9,114 bases of DNA from DATKWV01 sp035529405 (GTDB lineage Bacteria > Planctomycetota > Phycisphaerae > Sedimentisphaerales > Anaerobacaceae). A model generated the notes under the pieces. The model saw only the letters and a program-made list of their open reading frames with translations, did not search any database and was not told the DNA's origin. A program made the translations under genes and the position numbers. Location: the NCBI GenBank assembly GCA_035529405.1, contig DATKWV010000209.1, positions 1 through 9,114 of the forward strand. The letters run 5' to 3'. This document shows positions 1-6,347 of the stretch, piece by piece. Within the stretch, counting starts at the first letter, position 1, and each line of letters opens with the position of its first letter.

Positions 1-1
1 G

Positions 2-256
2 GGCAGGATTGTCTGTGCGGTCGGCTCAGCAGGTGTAAAACTGAATCCACTTAAACTTTCCTGCAAACTTGACGCAATGACAGTTTTCAGCAACGGCGCG
101 CCGGCAAGGTTCGATGCCAAAAAGGCGGAAAAAATCGTTTCGCAGACATCTCACACGATAACGGTGGATTTGGGCACAGGGTCAGCAACGGATTTCTGTT
201 ACGGCTGTGATTTAAGCAAAGAGTATGTGAAAATTAACGCCGAATACCACACTTAA
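2..256 (+). CDS. argJ: ArgJ, glutamate N-acetyltransferase/ornithine acetyltransferase, C-terminal part
   Basis: Only the last 84 codons are present; the gene begins before the window. ArgJ moves the acetyl group from N-acetylornithine to glutamate, the recycling step of cytoplasmic arginine biosynthesis, and some versions also use acetyl-CoA. The visible part matches the C-terminal half of the beta chain: an N-terminal GRIVCAVGSAGVKLN stretch, then TVFSNGAPARFD, a VDLGTGSATDF strand and the very typical family ending GCDLSKEYVKINAEYHT just before TAA. The self-cleavage site and catalytic Thr lie upstream and cannot be checked. A hairpin follows the stop at once, so this is probably the end of its transcript. 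Identification is firm from the C-terminal signature; whether it is mono- or bifunctional cannot be told from this fragment. Confidence 0.93.
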   Translation, partial: GRIVCAVGSAGVKLNPLKLSCKLDAMTVFSNGAPARFDAKKAEKIVSQTSHTITVDLGTGSATDFCYGCDLSKEYVKINAEYHT

Positions 257-294
257 CACAAATAAGCCCAACCACCAGCCGGGCTTATATTGTG
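257..294 (+). terminator. Hairpin after argJ, probable terminator
   Basis: Starting just after the argJ stop, ATAAGCCC (262-269) pairs perfectly with GGGCTTAT (281-288) around an 11-base loop. CACAA (257-261) can pair with TTGTG (290-294) after a small bulge. The 3' side is only moderately T-rich (TTATATTGTGT) with no clean T-run, so it may be a weak or bidirectional terminator. Its place directly between argJ and the hppA leader supports the role. Confidence 0.5.
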
Positions 295-356
295 TAAACT
301 ACAATTTCATTCCGCTGTGACTTTGCGTTTTTTTGTGCTTACATGAGCAAAAACAC

Positions 357-384
357 TTGAAAATTTGCGCCGTTTGGTTAAACT
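357..384 (+). promoter_or_regulatory. Candidate sigma70-type promoter 1 for hppA
   Basis: TTGAAA (357-362, 5 of 6 to TTGACA) is followed after 16 bases by TAAACT (379-384, 4 of 6 to TATAAT). It lies between the argJ hairpin and the hppA start and would give a leader of about 60 bases. It was found by eye, and such matches are frequent in AT-rich DNA. Confidence 0.28.
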
Positions 385-395
385 GCAACACAATT

Positions 396-423
396 TTGAA
401 TGTGCGGGTAAACCAAGGATAAC
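396..423 (+). promoter_or_regulatory. Candidate sigma70-type promoter 2 for hppA
   Basis: TTGAAT (396-401) and GATAAC (418-423) are 16 bases apart, each matching 4 of 6 consensus bases. Transcription would begin near 430, just before the AAAGGAG ribosome site at 437-443. It is an alternative or addition to the candidate at 357-384, and neither can be favoured from sequence alone. Confidence 0.22.
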
Positions 424-436
424 ATGGTTAATTACT

Positions 437-443
437 AAAGGAG
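437..443 (+). promoter_or_regulatory. Ribosome binding site deciding the hppA start
   Basis: AAAGGAG ends 8 bases before GTG 452. It is the strongest Shine-Dalgarno match near this gene and is the reason for rejecting the 29-codon N-terminal extension to TTG 365. Confidence 0.75.
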
Positions 444-451
444 TGACGCAA

Positions 452-2848
452 GTGAGATTTCTCAGGAATTCAATTATGTTTTTAGTGCCGGTATTGGTAT
501 TGACCGCGACGGCAACGGCGACCGAAACAGCCGATGCCGAAGTTGTGAGTATTCCGACCGTTTGGTGGATAGCGCCTGTTGGTGCGGTACTTGCCTTGAT
601 TTTTGCAGTTTATTTCTACAGGAAGGTGATGGCTGCGCCCGAAGGCAATGAGAAAATGATAGAAATCGCCAACTATGTTCGAGAGGGCGCTTATGCGTAT
701 TTGTTCAGACAGTACGGCGTAGTTTCATTGGTCTTTCTTGTTCTGGTGGTTATCTTTGCTGTGCTGGCTTATTTGGGTGTACAGAACCCGTTTGTGCCGG
801 TGGCATTTCTGACAGGCGGCTTTTTCAGCGGTTTGTGTGGTTTTCTGGGCATGAAGACCGCAACAAACGCCTCTTCGCGTACGGCCTATGGCGCTTCAAA
901 GAGTTTGAATAGCGGCCTGCAGGTCGCTTTCCGCAGTGGTGCGGTCATGGGCCTGGTGGTTGTAGGCTTCGGCCTGCTGGATATTTCGCTTTGGTACCTG
1001 GTACTGGACAAGCTGGTTTATACCGCTGAGCACATGAGAGAGGGTCTATCGTTTCTGGGCCTGACACTGGTAAAAGCCGGTATGGGTACCGAGCACAAGC
1101 TCAGTGAAATCACAACCACAATGATTACTTTCGGCATGGGAGCTTCGACACAGGCGCTGTTTGCCCGTGTCGGCGGCGGCATTTATACCAAGGCTGCTGA
1201 TGTCGGCGCGGACCTGGTCGGCAAGGTCGAGGCGGGAATACCGGAGGACGACCCGAGAAACCCCGCTACCATTGCCGACAACGTCGGTGACAACGTCGGG
1301 GACGTGGCCGGTATGGGAGCCGACCTTTATGAAAGTTACTGCGGCTCGATTCTTGCCACCGCGGCGCTGGGGGCTGCGCTGGTACTCGGCTCTCAGCAGC
1401 AAGTGCTGCAGGCGGTACTTAGCCCCATGCTTATAGCGGGTATCGGTATTATACTTTCAATCATCGGTATTTTTATGGTCCGATGCAGGGAAGACGCCAC
1501 CCAAAAGAACCTTCTGAGGGCTTTACTTTTCGGCACATTGGGAAGCAGTGTTCTTATTATTGTTGCCGTAGCCGGTTTGGCGGCGGCAGGGTGGATTACC
1601 TGGGGCGTGTTCGGTTCGGTCGTGTCCGGCTTAGTTGCCGGGGTGCTCATCGGGCAGTTCACGGAATATTATACCTCGGACGAATACAAACCGACACGTG
1701 GTATCGCCGAGCAGACCAATATGGGCGCCGCAACGACAATTATTGACGGCTTTTCTACCGGGATGTACTCTGCGGGACTGCCGGTGGTGACTATAGTGAT
1801 TGGGATTCTCTGTGCGTTTGGTTTTGCAGGGGGCTTTTCGGACATCTCCATGGGTTTGTACGGAATAGGTTTTGCCGCTGTGGGTATGCTGTCAACCCTT
1901 GGTATTACTCTGGCCACGGATGCCTACGGGCCGATAGCCGACAATGCCGGCGGCAATGCGGAAATGAGCGGCCTGGGGCCGGAAGTAAGAAAACGCACCG
2001 ATGCCCTCGATGCACTCGGCAATACTACCGCAGCAACGGGAAAAGGCTTTGCTATCGGCTCGGCTGCTTTAACAGCGATGGCCCTGCTGGCTGCATTAAT
2101 ATGGGAGGTCCGTATCTGGGTCGGCAGACTGGCGATGGAAAGTGCCGACGGAATATATAAGGTTGGCAGCACCTTGTTCTCAAACTCCGGTGAAATTGCC
2201 GGAACTATAAATGCCCAGACCGCAGGTATTATGGATTTCGTTAATGCCTATAATCTTAATATCATGAACCCGAAATTGATAGGCGGCATCTTTCTCGGTG
2301 CAATGATGGCCTTTGTATTCTGTGCAATGACGATGAAGGCTGTCGGCAGGGCCGCAGGTGCTATGGTCAACGAGGTCCGCCGCCAGTTCAGAGAAATTGA
2401 AGGTATCATGGAGGGCACCGGCAAGCCTGATTATGCCCGTTGTGTTGCCATTTCAACCAGCGGCTCACAGAAGGAAATGGTCCTGCCTTCGCTGCTGGCC
2501 ATTATCGTTCCGGTGCTGGTGGGTCTTATCCTCGGTGTTGCTGGTGTGATGGGATTACTGCTTGGCGGTCTTACCTGCGGGTTTGTTCTTGCTATTACTC
2601 TTAACAACGCCGGCGGCGCATGGGACAACGCGAAAAAATATATCGAAAAGGGCGCGCACGGCGGCAAAGGCTCGGACGCACACAAAGCAAGTGTAGTCAG
2701 TGATACAGTCGGCGACCCGTTCAAGGACACTTCCGGCCCCAGCCTGAATATCCTTATAAAACTTATGACAATGGTCAGCGTGGTTTTTTCAGGTGTGATA
2801 GTTAAATTCGCTCCCATTATCAGCGAATGGCTGCATATCGGCCAGTAA
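452..2848 (+). CDS. hppA: Membrane-bound ion-pumping pyrophosphatase, K+-dependent, Na+-type
   Basis: This 798-residue inner-membrane enzyme couples PPi hydrolysis to ion export. I choose GTG at 452 because AAAGGAG (437-443) sits 8 bases before it; the frame is open upstream to a TTG at 365 that has no such site. After a hydrophobic N-terminus (about 2-20, a signal-like or first membrane segment), all catalytic blocks are present: DVGADLVGKVE (250-260), DNVGDNVGDVAG (276-287), TDAYGPIADNAGGN before GNTTAATGKG (523-532), NNAGGAWDNAKK (718-729) and SDTVGDPFKDTSG (750-762). Ala527 in GNTTAA, and Gly530, fit the K+-dependent class, where K+-independent enzymes have Lys in GNTTKA. ADLYESY (290-296) puts Glu294 where Na+-pumping enzymes such as that of Thermotoga carry their gate Glu; plant H+ pumps have GSYAES there. 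Na+-only versus dual Na+/H+ transport cannot be decided. It is probably a single-gene unit between hairpins. Confidence 0.96.
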   Translation: MRFLRNSIMFLVPVLVLTATATATETADAEVVSIPTVWWIAPVGAVLALIFAVYFYRKVMAAPEGNEKMIEIANYVREGAYAYLFRQYGVVSLVFLVLVVIFAVLAYLGVQNPFVPVAFLTGGFFSGLCGFLGMKTATNASSRTAYGASKSLNSGLQVAFRSGAVMGLVVVGFGLLDISLWYLVLDKLVYTAEHMREGLSFLGLTLVKAGMGTEHKLSEITTTMITFGMGASTQALFARVGGGIYTKAADVGADLVGKVEAGIPEDDPRNPATIADNVGDNVGDVAGMGADLYESYCGSILATAALGAALVLGSQQQVLQAVLSPMLIAGIGIILSIIGIFMVRCREDATQKNLLRALLFGTLGSSVLIIVAVAGLAAAGWITWGVFGSVVSGLVAGVLIGQFTEYYTSDEYKPTRGIAEQTNMGAATTIIDGFSTGMYSAGLPVVTIVIGILCAFGFAGGFSDISMGLYGIGFAAVGMLSTLGITLATDAYGPIADNAGGNAEMSGLGPEVRKRTDALDALGNTTAATGKGFAIGSAALTAMALLAALIWEVRIWVGRLAMESADGIYKVGSTLFSNSGEIAGTINAQTAGIMDFVNAYNLNIMNPKLIGGIFLGAMMAFVFCAMTMKAVGRAAGAMVNEVRRQFREIEGIMEGTGKPDYARCVAISTSGSQKEMVLPSLLAIIVPVLVGLILGVAGVMGLLLGGLTCGFVLAITLNNAGGAWDNAKKYIEKGAHGGKGSDAHKASVVSDTVGDPFKDTSGPSLNILIKLMTMVSVVFSGVIVKFAPIISEWLHIGQ

Positions 2849-2856
2849 TGCGGCTT

Positions 2857-2870
2857 GCCAGCCGGCTGGC
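2857..2870. repeat. 14-base perfect palindrome after hppA
   Basis: GCCAGCCGGCTGGC is fully self-complementary and begins 8 bases after the hppA stop. As RNA it can fold as GCCAG/CTGGC with a CCGG loop. No T-run follows, so it is not a classical terminator. The right half, GCCGGCTGGC, recurs exactly at 6099-6108. Confidence 0.6.
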
Positions 2871-2908
2871 TTGACGCAGCCGGGTCATACGTGTAATCTA
2901 TCGGGGTG

Positions 2909-2920
2909 GCTGCCGGCAGC
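2909..2920. repeat. 12-base palindrome in the hppA-rsfS spacer
   Basis: GCTGCCGGCAGC is a perfect palindrome, again able to form a short hairpin with a CCGG tip. Its last bases, GCAGC (2916-2920), can pair instead with GCTGC (2926-2930) across a GATTA loop, so the two folds exclude each other. The 10-mer GGCTGCCGGC (2908-2917) recurs at 6169-6178 and 6358-6367. Confidence 0.5.
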
Positions 2921-2957
2921 GATTAGCTGCAGAACTTACGGTTAATTGATGCCGGCC

Positions 2958-2977
2958 AGCTGCCCCTGCAGTTTTTT
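2958..2977 (+). terminator. Terminator-like hairpin between hppA and rsfS
   Basis: AGCTGC (2958-2963) pairs with GCAGTT (2968-2973; one G-T pair) around a CCCT loop, and the T-run reaches 2977. The core CTGC/GCAG stem is followed by six T. The stem is short, so it may be leaky. It ends 23 bases before rsfS, so it lies in the rsfS leader if transcription reads through from hppA. Confidence 0.5.
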
Positions 2978-3000
2978 GACGAATGAATTGAGGATTTGAT

Positions 3001-3363
3001 TTGCCAAAGAAACAAGATAAGACCGCAGGAGCATTTGCCCTCGATGCCGCAAGAGTGGCCCTGGGGCGGCACTGCAGTGAAGTTGTGGTGCTGGATTTGA
3101 GGGGCAAATCACCGGCTACCGATTATTTTGTCATCGCAACCGGCACCAGCGACAGGCAGATGCGCACCGTAGCCGATGAAATCTGCCAGGCAGCCAGAGG
3201 ACAGGGTCTGCAGCGTTTCGGCAGGGCCGGATACGCACAGGGCAGATGGATTCTGCTGGATTTTATTGATGTTGTGGTTCATATCTTCGACGACGAATAT
3301 CGGCGGTACTACGACCTGGAGCTGCTGTGGGGCGACGCTGAAAAATTGATTATTGACAAATGA
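3001..3363 (+). CDS. rsfS: Ribosome silencing factor RsfS
   Basis: RsfS (120 residues) binds ribosomal protein L14 on the 50S subunit and blocks joining with 30S when nutrients are short. The whole domain is visible: EVVVLDLRGKSPATDYFVIATGTSDRQM (27-54), the GRWILLDFIDVVVHIFDDEYRRYYDLE core (81-107) and the closing LLWGDAEKL. Length is normal for the family. Translation most likely starts at TTG 3001, with TGAGGA (2989-2994) a few bases before; no ATG fits. It is followed after only 14 bases by argS and very probably shares its transcript. In many bacteria rsfS sits beside nadD; that partner is not here. Confidence 0.94.
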   Translation: MPKKQDKTAGAFALDAARVALGRHCSEVVVLDLRGKSPATDYFVIATGTSDRQMRTVADEICQAARGQGLQRFGRAGYAQGRWILLDFIDVVVHIFDDEYRRYYDLELLWGDAEKLIIDK

Positions 3364-3377
3364 TGATTGATTATTAA

Positions 3378-5126
3378 ATGAAAGCTTTTATAGACATACT
3401 CGAAGAAAGAATCAGCGCTGCTATGGCAGCGGCAGCAGGTGTTCAGTCCTGCTCGGCCATAGTCAAGCCAGCTACCGACCCGCGTTTCGGGGATTACCAG
3501 GTCAACGGCATAATGTCGCTGGCGAAAGAACTCAAAACAAATCCGCGAAAACTGGCTGAAGATGTGGTAAAAAAATTAGATGTTGGGGATATCTGTCAGC
3601 CGGCTGAAATTGCCGGACCCGGTTTTATTAACCTGCGGCTGAAAACCGGAGCCGTGGCAAAGGCCCTGCTTAAAATCAACGAGGACGCTGAAGGCCGGCT
3701 CGGTATTGAGAAAACAGCCCAGCCGAAAACTGTCGTTGTGGATTTTTCAGGCCCGAACATCGCCAAACAAATGCACGTCGGCCATCTTCGAAGTACCATA
3801 TTGGGTGACAGTATCTGCCGGATACTGGAGTTTCTCGGCCATAAGGTCATTCGCCAGAACCACATCGGCGACTGGGGAACACAATTCGGAATGCTCATTA
3901 TGCACATGCACGAGCAATGCGGCAGGTTTCAAATTGCAGACCTGGAGCAATTCTACCGGGATGCCAAGTCTGAGTTTGATAATGACCCGGTATTTGCAGA
4001 ACAGGCCAGAAAACGGGTCATTGACCTGCAGAATGAAGAAGAATATACAATAGAATTGTGGCACAACATCGTTGAGCAGTCACGTAAGCATTATCAGCCC
4101 ATTTACGATACTCTCGGAGTTAATCTACACGAGGAAAACGAACGGGGCGAAAGCTTCTACAGAGATATGCTTTCCGTTGTAGTGAACGATTTGAAAAGTA
4201 ACAATTTGGCTGTTGAATCCGATGGGGCGGTTTGTGTTTTTCCGGAAGGGTTCAAAAGAAAAGACGGCGAGGCACTGCCTTTTATTATTCAAAAGTCTGA
4301 CGGGGCGTATCTTTATGCCACGACCGATCTGGCGGCGCTGCGCTACCGTGTCAAACAGTTAAAAGCCGACAAAATACTTTACGTTACGGATGCCCGGCAG
4401 AAGCTGCACTTCGAGATGCTGTTTGCCGTTGGGCGTATGGCGGGGTGGGCAGCGGCAGAAACGGAACTTGAGCACGTTATGTTCGGCAGTGTGCTGGGCG
4501 AGGACGGCCGGCCCCTCAAGACGCGGTCGGGCGAGAATGTCAAGCTCAAAGACCTGCTGGCTGAGGCGGTCGAAAGGGCAAGGTCAATCGTCGCCGAAAA
4601 GAATCCCGACCTGCCGCAGGACCGAAAGGACCGTATTGCCGAAGCTGTCGGCATCGGCGCGGTCAAATACGCCGATTACTCGAATAACAGAACCAGCGAT
4701 TATATCTTCAGCTTCGATAAGATGCTGGCTATGGACGGCAATACCGCCCCGTATATGCAGTATGCCTACGCACGGATAAAATCCATCGAGCGCAAAGCAC
4801 AGACCAAAGCAGTGGATATTGCAACCGAGCTTGCCGGCATAACCGAACTGGACCTGACTAAGCCTGCTGAGCTGGACCTGGGCAAACACCTGATTCGTTA
4901 TATCCAGGCCATAAGGTCCGCTGCCGTTGAATACAGGCCGAATTACCTGACAAATTATCTCTACGAATTGGCGCAGAAATTCAGCGTATTTTATACCAAC
5001 TGCCCTGTTCTGGATGCCCCTGCTGAAAAAAGGCCGACCAGGTTACTGCTTTGTCATTTGACGGCCAACACCATCAAAAACGGTCTAAGCCGGCTTTTGG
5101 GCATCGAGGTGGTCGAACAGATGTGA
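3378..5126 (+). CDS. argS: Arginyl-tRNA synthetase
   Basis: This class I synthetase (582 residues, normal length) charges tRNA-Arg with arginine in the cytoplasm. In order it shows the N-terminal Add1 domain (about 1-100), the DFSGPNIAKQMHVGHLRST block with HIGH-type HVGH at 133-136, the HIGDWGTQFGML segment, the LKTRSGENVKLKDLL stretch (380-394) that replaces a standard KMSKS loop as usual in this family, and a C-terminal DALR anticodon-binding domain from about 458 (QYAYARIKSIERK) to the end. ATG 3378 is fixed by an in-frame TAA directly before it. No Shine-Dalgarno sequence is visible in the 14-base gap after rsfS, so translation may be coupled to rsfS. All key residues are present, so it should be active. 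Confidence 0.97.
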   Translation: MKAFIDILEERISAAMAAAAGVQSCSAIVKPATDPRFGDYQVNGIMSLAKELKTNPRKLAEDVVKKLDVGDICQPAEIAGPGFINLRLKTGAVAKALLKINEDAEGRLGIEKTAQPKTVVVDFSGPNIAKQMHVGHLRSTILGDSICRILEFLGHKVIRQNHIGDWGTQFGMLIMHMHEQCGRFQIADLEQFYRDAKSEFDNDPVFAEQARKRVIDLQNEEEYTIELWHNIVEQSRKHYQPIYDTLGVNLHEENERGESFYRDMLSVVVNDLKSNNLAVESDGAVCVFPEGFKRKDGEALPFIIQKSDGAYLYATTDLAALRYRVKQLKADKILYVTDARQKLHFEMLFAVGRMAGWAAAETELEHVMFGSVLGEDGRPLKTRSGENVKLKDLLAEAVERARSIVAEKNPDLPQDRKDRIAEAVGIGAVKYADYSNNRTSDYIFSFDKMLAMDGNTAPYMQYAYARIKSIERKAQTKAVDIATELAGITELDLTKPAELDLGKHLIRYIQAIRSAAVEYRPNYLTNYLYELAQKFSVFYTNCPVLDAPAEKRPTRLLLCHLTANTIKNGLSRLLGIEVVEQM

Positions 5127-5165
5127 TAACGGGCTTATGTAAAGTTGTGGTTTTGGGGTGTTCGG

Positions 5166-5576
5166 ATGAAGATACATAACGAAGTTTTCGGCATCAGCAG
5201 CAAAAAACGCAGCGAGATGATAGACGTAACCGGCCAGGTCGCCTCTGCCGTCAAGCAATCCGACATTACCGAAGGCGATGTGATTGTTTACTGCCCGCAT
5301 ACGACCGCGGCGATTACCATCAATGAAAACGCCGACCCCAACGTTGTCTATGACATACTTTCCGCGCTCAGTGAGCTGGTGCCCCATGATAACCCGCGTT
5401 TCAGGCATTTTGAGGGCAATTCTGATGCCCACTGCAAAAGCTCTTTAATAGGCCCCTCCAGGCAAATCATCGTAAAAGAGGGTACGTTGCAGCTGGGCAC
5501 CTGGCAGAGCATTTTTTTCTGTGAATTCGACGGTCCCCGCAGCAGAAGGGTAATGGTCCAAATCCGCGGCCAATAA
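5166..5576 (+). CDS. yjbQ: YjbQ/UPF0047 family protein (secondary thiamine-phosphate synthase family)
   Basis: This is a small cytoplasmic protein of 136 residues, the usual length. The family is widespread; the E. coli member shows weak thiamine-phosphate synthase activity, but its true role is uncertain. The conserved blocks are complete: CPHTTAAITINENADPNV (43-60), FEGNSDAHCKSSLIGPS (82-98) with His45 and His89, LQLGTWQSIFFCEFDGPR (108-125) and the closing RVMVQIRG. ATG 5166 is preferred over an in-frame TTG at 5145 because GGGG (5155-5158) lies 7 bases before it and the extra residues (MWFWGVR) are not family-like. It starts 39 bases after argS and is probably the last gene of that group. 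No link between YjbQ and arginine charging is known, so the neighbourhood does not settle its function. Confidence 0.93.
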   Translation: MKIHNEVFGISSKKRSEMIDVTGQVASAVKQSDITEGDVIVYCPHTTAAITINENADPNVVYDILSALSELVPHDNPRFRHFEGNSDAHCKSSLIGPSRQIIVKEGTLQLGTWQSIFFCEFDGPRSRRVMVQIRGQ

Positions 5577-5636
5577 TTATCGTTCACCTGTATTTCACAA
5601 AAAAGCGTATATCCGTCAGTCGACCGGCTGTTTGAG

Positions 5637-5672
5637 GGCCTTGCCAGGCCGCCGCACATAAACTGTTTTTTT
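5637..5672 (+). terminator. Weak terminator-like site after yjbQ
   Basis: GGCCT (5637-5641) pairs with AGGCC (5646-5650) around TGCC. A run of seven T lies at 5666-5672, but 15 bases beyond the stem instead of next to it, so it is not canonical. It is the first such site after yjbQ. Confidence 0.3.
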
Positions 5673-5704
5673 GAGGATATGCTTATTCTTAAGCCCTATC
5701 TCAA
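5671..5704. repeat. Bulged hairpin in the spacer
   Basis: Three successive stems stack: TTGAG (5671-5675) with CTCAA (5700-5704), ATA (5677-5679) with TAT (5697-5699), and GCTTA (5681-5685) with TAAGC (5690-5694), closing on a TTCT loop. All 13 pairs are Watson-Crick, with single-base bulges on the left side and CC on the right. Confidence 0.55.
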
Positions 5705-5746
5705 GGCTGTGCTGCAACATTCGGGTGGGAGGCTGCGCATAAAATG

Positions 5747-5799
5747 GGCGAGGAGGTGGGGCCGGCTGGGGGGGAAACCGGTGTCCACGCTGCCTCGCC
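5747..5799. repeat. Three-tier GC-rich hairpin in the spacer
   Basis: GGCGAGG (5747-5753) pairs perfectly with CCTCGCC (5793-5799), GTGG (5756-5759) with CCAC (5785-5788) and CCGG (5762-5765) with CCGG (5778-5781). A 2-by-4 internal loop and a G7-A3 tip separate or cap the stems. Fifteen Watson-Crick pairs in 53 bases look like RNA structure or an imperfect-palindrome repeat. Confidence 0.55.
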
Positions 5800-5977
5800 G
5801 AGGTTCATAAGCCGCTAACAGCAGCCTGTTTACTTGTAGGCAAAAACGCGAAGCTAACTTATACCTATAGACCTGTCAAACAAAAAAACAGAAAAAACCG
5901 AAAATATTCAGGGAAATCAACTCCGCTTAACGCTTAACAAACCCAACAACTGTAATATACAGTTTCCTGTTCTAAAA

Positions 5978-6021
5978 TGCAAGTCAAAAATTACTTTTTG
6001 CAATTTTTTCTGTTTTTTTTT
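5978..6021 (+). terminator. AT-rich hairpin with double T-run
   Basis: TGCAA (5978-5982) pairs with TTGCA (5998-6002); alternatively CAAAAA (5985-5990) pairs with TTTTTG (5995-6000) around TTAC. Six T (6004-6009) and nine T (6013-6021) follow. The stem is weak, but the T-runs are the longest in the window. Confidence 0.38.
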
Positions 6022-6098
6022 CTGAGGTTGGCCACAGAGCCTAAACTCAATAGCCGTGAATAGTTACGGTACATATATGGCCCGTGGTTTTAGTTGGG

Positions 6099-6129
6099 GC
6101 CGGCTGGCAACTTGCCAGACTGGTTTTTT
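6099..6129 (+). terminator. Strong intrinsic terminator with no coding gene directly upstream
   Basis: GCCGG-CTGGC (6099-6108) pairs with GCCAG (6114-6118) and, after one bulged A, with CTGGT (6120-6124; two G-T pairs) around an AACTT loop. The T-run covers 6124-6129. This is the most canonical terminator in the window, yet the nearest upstream coding gene on this strand, yjbQ, ends 522 bases before. On the other strand it has no T-run in the right place. Confidence 0.72.
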
Positions 6130-6310
6130 GCTCTTTATGAAAGCTGACGTGATTACCATTACCCTCGGGGCTGCCGGCTGACCCGGGAACACACAGGCCA
6201 AAACTTTTTGTTCACAAATACTTTTTTAAGAGTAATTTTATCGGCCCAGGCATTCCCGTCTTTACAGTCGAATTGTCCGAGGCAGTATGTTGCAGATATG
6301 GCTGCATATT

Positions 6311-6347
6311 CCCTGCAGTTGCCGGATTTACTCGTATACTGCAAGGG
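6311..6347. repeat. Bulged hairpin upstream of yggS
   Basis: CCC-TGCAGT (6311-6319) pairs with ACTGCA (6338-6343) and, after a bulged A, GGG (6345-6347): nine pairs around an 18-base loop. Role unknown. It lies about 110 bases before yggS and 25 bases before a run of seven T (6373-6379). Confidence 0.4.

Larger units (their letters stand above)
5637..6129 (+). ncRNA. Candidate structured RNA region ending at a terminator
   Basis: A series of hairpins lies on this strand: GGCCT/AGGCC (5637-5650), a bulged stem at 5671-5704, a three-tier stem at 5747-5799, GCCTGT/GTAGGC with two G-T pairs (5824-5841) and AACTGTA/TACAGTT (5948-5964). T-rich stop signals follow at 5978-6021 and 6099-6129. The G-T pairs in the 5824 stem and the last terminator stabilise the + strand RNA more than its complement. 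I checked by eye for RNase P, SRP, tmRNA and 6S core motifs and found none. No convincing promoter was found, and the hairpins may instead be the 3' tail of the rsfS-argS-yjbQ mRNA or a repeat element. Confidence 0.25.

Noticed and set aside
365..451. 29-codon N-terminal extension of hppA from TTG 365
   Set aside because: The extension has no ribosome site and is not family-like, while AAAGGAG is well placed before GTG 452.
2903..2920. Resemblance of GGGTGGC to the T-box motif before an aminoacyl-tRNA synthetase gene
   Set aside because: Only the first part of the T-box consensus matches; there is no room for a Stem I, and the rest (ACCGCG) is absent.
4379..4889. Long frames on the opposite strand and in other frames inside argS and hppA
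   Set aside because: They are shadows of strongly supported coding genes and have no recognisable protein features.
5679..5810. 43-codon + strand frame with GAGG before its ATG
   Set aside because: The GAGG is only 2 bases from the ATG, too close to act well; the peptide is Arg/Gly-rich and lies over strong hairpins.
5760..5900. RNase P or SRP RNA suggested by GGAAA, ACAGAA and GCAGCC
   Set aside because: The core motifs are incomplete, wrongly spaced and lack the surrounding helices.
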